From Apostichopus californicus (lineage: Eukaryota > Echinodermata > Holothuroidea > Aspidochirotida > Stichopodidae): 21,432 nucleotides of DNA. The notes beneath the pieces were generated by a model. That model was not told the origin of the DNA. It saw only the letters and a list, made by a program, of their open reading frames with translations, and did not search any database. Shown in pieces: positions 11,001-17,000 of this stretch. The position numbers and the translations under genes were made by a program. The stretch lies in NCBI GenBank assembly GCA_020650975.1, contig JAIPMN010006859.1:474-21905 (forward strand). The letters run 5' to 3'. How positions within the stretch are numbered: the stretch's first letter is position 1; every line of letters starts with the position of its first letter.

Positions 11001-14000
11001 CATAGTATAAAATTTCACTAAAGAAAATTATCAAGCAAACAGAAACTTTGGTGGTGGGATGCACATTCATCTGGTAACTACACTTTTTTCTTTATCTTTT
11101 TTTTAATTTTTGGACTAAAAACTTTGATTTTGTTGGGAATTGGAATTACACTCAAGGGCTATTGCCATTCCGTTTCAAGCATTGTTTATTAAACCATTCA
11201 CTGATTCTTCACCATGACATCAAATAAATCAAGATCGCATTGACAATTTTACTGCATTAAAGACTCTTAGAACAAAAATTTTGGAGTTGTGTAACCTTGT
11301 CAAACGACACATACAGGTTTAATTTTCAATAAGAGTTACTGTTGGGAAAATGGTTACCCAATAGTTATTGGTTGGTTCATGTGTCAAGGTTGCAGGAGAG
11401 GAAGGTTACTGGATGAATCTTAGCATCTCAGATGCATCATACAACCCCCCCCCCCTCCAAAAAAAAAATTAAATGGTTCACACAAGGAATGGTTCACAAA
11501 AGCTGGGCCTTTGATTTTCATTCTTTCAAGGCATATCAGCAGTGATTTGTTCTGCATGCATCTTAGAGCTCTTTTACCTGGTTTTGCACTCAATAAATGT
11601 CATTAATGGATCCTGTTCTGTGCCTGGTGTTAAAGAGACAGGCCGTGTTGTACCTCGCTGGTTTTACCGTACATTTATAGTCGTTATAGAACCCCACAAG
11701 TTACCTGTAAATCAGCCGTAAGTTTTCATGTAGATTTAACGGCGTATATCACATTAGAAATATGTCTTCATTTGAACAACCCTTCTTTGAACCTGACCAT
11801 CTTAGTAGCTTTAGCATTTCTTGATAATTTCATCCATACCATCACAAGGCTGTTTGCAGTGATTTGTAGAATCCAACGAGTATATTATCTTCCATTACAA
11901 TCTTTTCACTCTTTCCAAGGCACGTAGCTTAGTAATTAATCCACCTCTATTTCATGACCAGCCAACTGTATCACACAGCTACGTATTTCATCAAGCTAAA
12001 CATTTGAACGAGTGCATGTTTTGCTGTGGTATAGGTGTGAACTCTTCTTAAACGATCTGCTTTCTGCTATAAACTAGCTATATCCTTTATCCTCAACATG
12101 GTCACCTCCTTCTGTATGTATTTTGTAACATATATGTAAATCTGCCAAGGTAGGATTACATGTGAATCTGCAAAGGTAGGATTGGTTGGAAGGTCTTATT
12201 CTACTCCATTTGTCAGATCTTGGTTTTAAATAAGTCACCTCTGATATCACAGTACAATGTTAGTATCCTAGAGTATACTATAGAGTATAATATAGTTATA
12301 TTCATATATAGTTATTCTATAGTATAGTTTAGTTATTGTCATATATAGATATTGTATAATATAATATAGTATTCTATTAAGCAAGCTTGTTACAATAAGT
12401 TCCACTAAATTCTTTTGTACATGCTGTACGTTTCAGGAAATGCTTGTTGATTCTTAAAAGGAGCAAGATAGATGCACATTATATATTCTAAGAAGTATTC
12501 TAACTTTCTAAGGGTAAAAACTTATAGAAGTTATAAAGATAAATATTTACTTCTCATCTCATATGCCATTACCTGAACTTGCCTACTACACAATCATAAA
12601 GTTAAAACCAAATCACATCTTTCCAACTTTCCATTGGAAACATGGAATATTTTTTTACATTGCAAGTTTGTTTACCATGAAATACTGATCATACTAAGGT
12701 TATTTTGCATAAAATCTGTCCACAAATTTTGCATAGTAAATTTATCTTTTTCCCAGTGGAATTTACCTTGAGCAGTAAAAATGGAACATTCCTCCATTAC
12801 TTTGATGTTGATGAAAATACTGTACATCAAAAGAGGTTGTTAATTTATATTCTAGCTAACAGATAAGCCCATTTATATCATGAAATGTCATTTACATTTG
12901 TCATTTACATTTGTTTAAAGAGTCTCTCCCAAAAGATGCCTTTGTTCAAATAAGTTTTGGGCATTGCTAGTGATGAAACGATAGCATTAACTTTCACAGC
13001 TCCAGACAGTATTACACCTTAATTGTTGAGGGCTACTGTGAAATGGAATAGTCATACCTGATTTTTATGCTAGGATAATATATATGAATATATTCCCATC
13101 CTTCCAATATTGCACTCTTTCAATTTTTGGTAAAACTTTGAGAATTTAAAGTGTAAGAGGGGGTGGGTGATATATAGTGGGCGATGGGAAGGTGATGGTT
13201 GGTTAACTACATATGCCTGTAATACTTTGACGGCCCAAAACCTAACCGTTGTGTAAGGTCATATGAGAGAAACTGTCAGGTCATTCTTTTCAGTTGTATA
13301 ATAAAGGCAATTCTCTTTGTAATGTTTTACCAATGAACCATTGAAAGAGGCATAGCCGGTGTTTGAAAATCATAATATGTAGCATTTGGTGAGAAATTTT
13401 CTACGCATTATGAAATCCTGTTAACGTATCATGAAGTCTTGATTTGACGTTCCACAATCTTGAGTTTCGAAGCAGCGGTGTGAGTAAATTGTCATTCTAC
13501 GCTGAAAAAAATGTCTTCCATTTACTGTACATCAGACTGTGCTGGGTGTTAAATTTATTTAACCTAAAACTGTGGATCAGACTCTGTGAGTTTAACCCTG
13601 CGATAGAGTATGGTCGAGGGAGGGTCAGACCTAGCGCTCCACGTTAAAATTTGACACAATAATTTGGGCATTTACAGCAGCACTGCACATCATAGGGCTT
13701 ATCGTTTTGTGCCATTTCTTCCAGTAAAGAAACCTTGATCTTTCCTATTCGGTGATCGCGAGGGCGAGGTCTGATACCGAGCACAGGGTCTAATGTAAAT
13801 TCGTGGGTGTTCAAATCAGTTTAATGCTGAAAACCGACTGCAGGGACCGATCTGTAACATAAACGCGGCCAAAGTGTATTTCTGGAAAGAGTGCTTTAAA
13901 AAGAGGAAACAAATGCAAATTAGATATTCTAAGAGTGAAAACTTAAGGAATTTGTAATGAAACCCTATTAAAGACTTTACTTTCTGGTCGTCTGTCATTA

Positions 14001-17000
14001 TTACAGTGTTCTCTCTGGCCTACAATCCTATTTAATAGTAATAATCAGGCAGTTAGTTTTACAACTCTTAAGCGACCACAAATGTGGGAGAAACCTGCAA
14101 GGGCATATGGATTACAACTTACATGTAGGGTGGCTTCCAATTCAACATTTAGCACAAATTTGGAATCCTTCAATTTAGAAAGTCAGATGAGCAAACCATA
14201 GATTGCTGTTGGATGAAATACTCATCTTACTATGACCCGGTCTGGCATCGAAATCACTACAATCTTCCGATTGCAAGGCCTCATTGCTTCAAATGCCACC
14301 ACCTTTGTCCACTCAACCACAGCACTGGTTAAAAACAAATTAAAATAATGGAGATAAAATTTAGCTTTGAATGTTATACGTTTCCTTTCAAATGATCTTG
14401 GAAAGTTGTTTTTGTTTTTGAATCATATGTGAGGTAACAGCATTTGCTTTGGCATTTAAATGTGGAATTCCATTGCATCTCGTAATTAATCACTAATTAG
14501 CCATCTTTAAGTGGAAACAAACTGGAGGCGTATCTTAATCTGGTCATTTGGAAACATTTTGGTTAAAACTTGTTTGCTGTCCAAAAATCACAATCCAAAC
14601 TAGCAACAATGTAGTTTCATAGTACACTTAAGACATGTGGCTATAAGACTGGATCATTCTTCTCTGGTTTAATCACCTTCTCTATATGGCCAAACAGGTC
14701 AAAGAAGTTTCTTTAAAACAGTAAAAATAAACTCATTTAAGTTATCCCAATCAGAACCCTGTCATGTTATTTTTTAACTAAATCTTTCTTTGTCTGGCCT
14801 TACATGTGATAAGTGCAAATGAGGCAGCTGTGCGGATGACAACATTTGTTGCAATTGAATGTCTTACTTTCACTTCGATTGATAGTAGATCCTAGAGGAT
14901 GTCCAAGTTGCAAACATACTTTCATCCAAAGGTGACCACGTATTTGTTAAAATTACTGCCAAGCAAGGATTAGTCACATCATAGTCATATCAAGTGCTTG
15001 CTTAAGTGTGTCCTTAAGTGTGTCTCATGGACCTAGTGGTCAGTTAACACCTATAGCTGACTTTGTGGTTTAGTGATAACAACTACATGAAGAGAGAGAG
15101 AGAGAGGGAATAATAAATGCAGTGTTATTCCTTAAATAGTCAATTTTAAAGGTTCAAGATGATATTCAGTGAATATATATTATAAACTGATAAAAGAGAA
15201 CAAAGCTCTATTTTGTGCTAGAGAATTATACATTGAACACTGTGTCTACTTCCATGGCAACTGAAATAGATTATTTTGTAAACTGTACGCAAATTTTTGA
15301 TTTAATCATACATAGGCAACCGTGATTCCTCTTGTGCCGGTTTAAAGTCACGATCAAACATGCGAGCTAGTTCTCGTAATTCATTTTCTTCATCTCAGTT
15401 TGTTGTACCGTTTGTATTCTATCCATATTACAGTGGAGTTATGCAGTAGCTGGTATAACAGAGGTACCACCGGTAGCCCTGCTCCCTAACTTTATAGTTC
15501 AGAAGAAAGTACTAAAGCCGTTGAGGTTTCAGACCGGAGGAACTATACTTGTGAGTATTTATTAATTTAAAGGGATATTCCTGAGAGACAGACAATATGA
15601 CAATTATGTGACTGTTAGCTTGAAAACACTCAATCTCTATTAGTTGGCCCTAACTCGAGATATAGCAATTGTTTTGATTTGCTAAATGCTTGATTAATCC
15701 CTGGGGTAGATCACATTGGGTGGTCTGTGATGTGGTATCAGCAACAGACATTGATAGAACATTCTCCGTGGGGTGTTTATGTTAGTAACTAGTCAATGAA
15801 ATTAAATGCGAGCCTTCTTATATGGCACATGAAGGTCTCCATACATGCTTTCACTGAGTACTGCTATTTTTGAGTGCAATGTGCAAATGCCCTAAGAAAG
15901 AATATGATACTTATCAGGAGGCTCAGGAGCAGTTCTCGGCTGTATTTATGACTTCTGAAGCTGCAAACTACAGAAGGCTGGTTACCGACAGTCGAGATAT
16001 ACAAAGTACTTGACAGCTCTATAAGAGTACACAACTAGATTCTTTGGGTGGTAGAATGACTGGAAGGTGGATATAGTTGTGATTTCTCTTGTATGAGAAT
16101 CTGAAGATGCGAAAGTTTAAAATGATATTAATATGTTAGATAGAAGTGGTTCACCTTTTTATGTCACAGCATCCTTATTTTCTCTGTAAATTTGCCTGTG
16201 CCTTGGTTACAATTCATGTGCGTCGGAATTACTGTTTAAAAACCCACACTTGAATTTGACTGGTTTAAACCATTCACAGCACACTTTAGCTGTTTCATTC
16301 AGGCAAGATTTGACTTTGTTGTTGTGAACATTTGTACCTTCAAGAAAAGTAAAATTTATACTGACTCTTGCTTGCTTTCCAGGCGGCTAAACTTGCCTTA
16401 GAGAGAGGCTGGTCAATAAACATTGGAGGAGGATTCCATCACTGCTCGAGTGCGAGAGGTGGGGGATTCTGTGCCTATGCAGATATCAGTCTCGGCATCA
16501 TGTTCCTGAGAAAGATGAAGTTGATCAAGAAAGCAATGATTGTCGATCTCGACGCTCATCAGGGGAACGGCCACGAACGAGACTTCATAAATATGCAAAA
16601 GGATGTGTATATATTAGACGTGTACAATAGAGAGATCTACCCACATGACGGATATGCCAAACGTAAGCAGTGTTACTCTCTCTTTTTTTTCTCTTTTTTT
16701 CCATTTTTTTTTTATTGTTTGTATTGAGTTTCAAATTGGTTGCTAATCTTTATCAATAGGCATGGGCAGCACTGTTTGAAATGTTTGGAAAGGTTTGACC
16801 AAAATTATGGTCATTAGTCAGGGCTTTGATATGTTTGGCATGATTGATACATTTGATTTGTCTGTTTATTAATCGTCAACAGTAGAGGAATAATTGAATG
16901 GTTAGATCCCTACAGGAAAGTTTTATTGAAAGCTTTTAGTCTGCTAAACTTTGCAGCCTGAATACTGATTAAATTTAATGAAAAGGGCACCTTTGAATTT

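Larger units (their letters stand above)
4627..15433 (+). other. Intron 3 of HDAC11 (10.8 kb)
   Basis: It makes up half the window and separates exons 3 and 4, which join directly in phase 0 as in the human protein. Contents are repeat relics, tRNA-like sequences, G/C homopolymers and a candidate microexon, listed separately. Stretches 5340-6310, 6970-8110, 8780-10340, 10390-10950, 11020-11440, 11470-12130, 12380-12880, 12920-14220 and 14340-15000 show nothing I can name. Open frames in them are short and lack known motifs. No transposase or reverse transcriptase coding was seen. Confidence 0.8.

Noticed and set aside
16413-16598. Minus-strand open frame opposite exon 5
   Set aside because: Shadow of the conserved catalytic exon; no independent motif.
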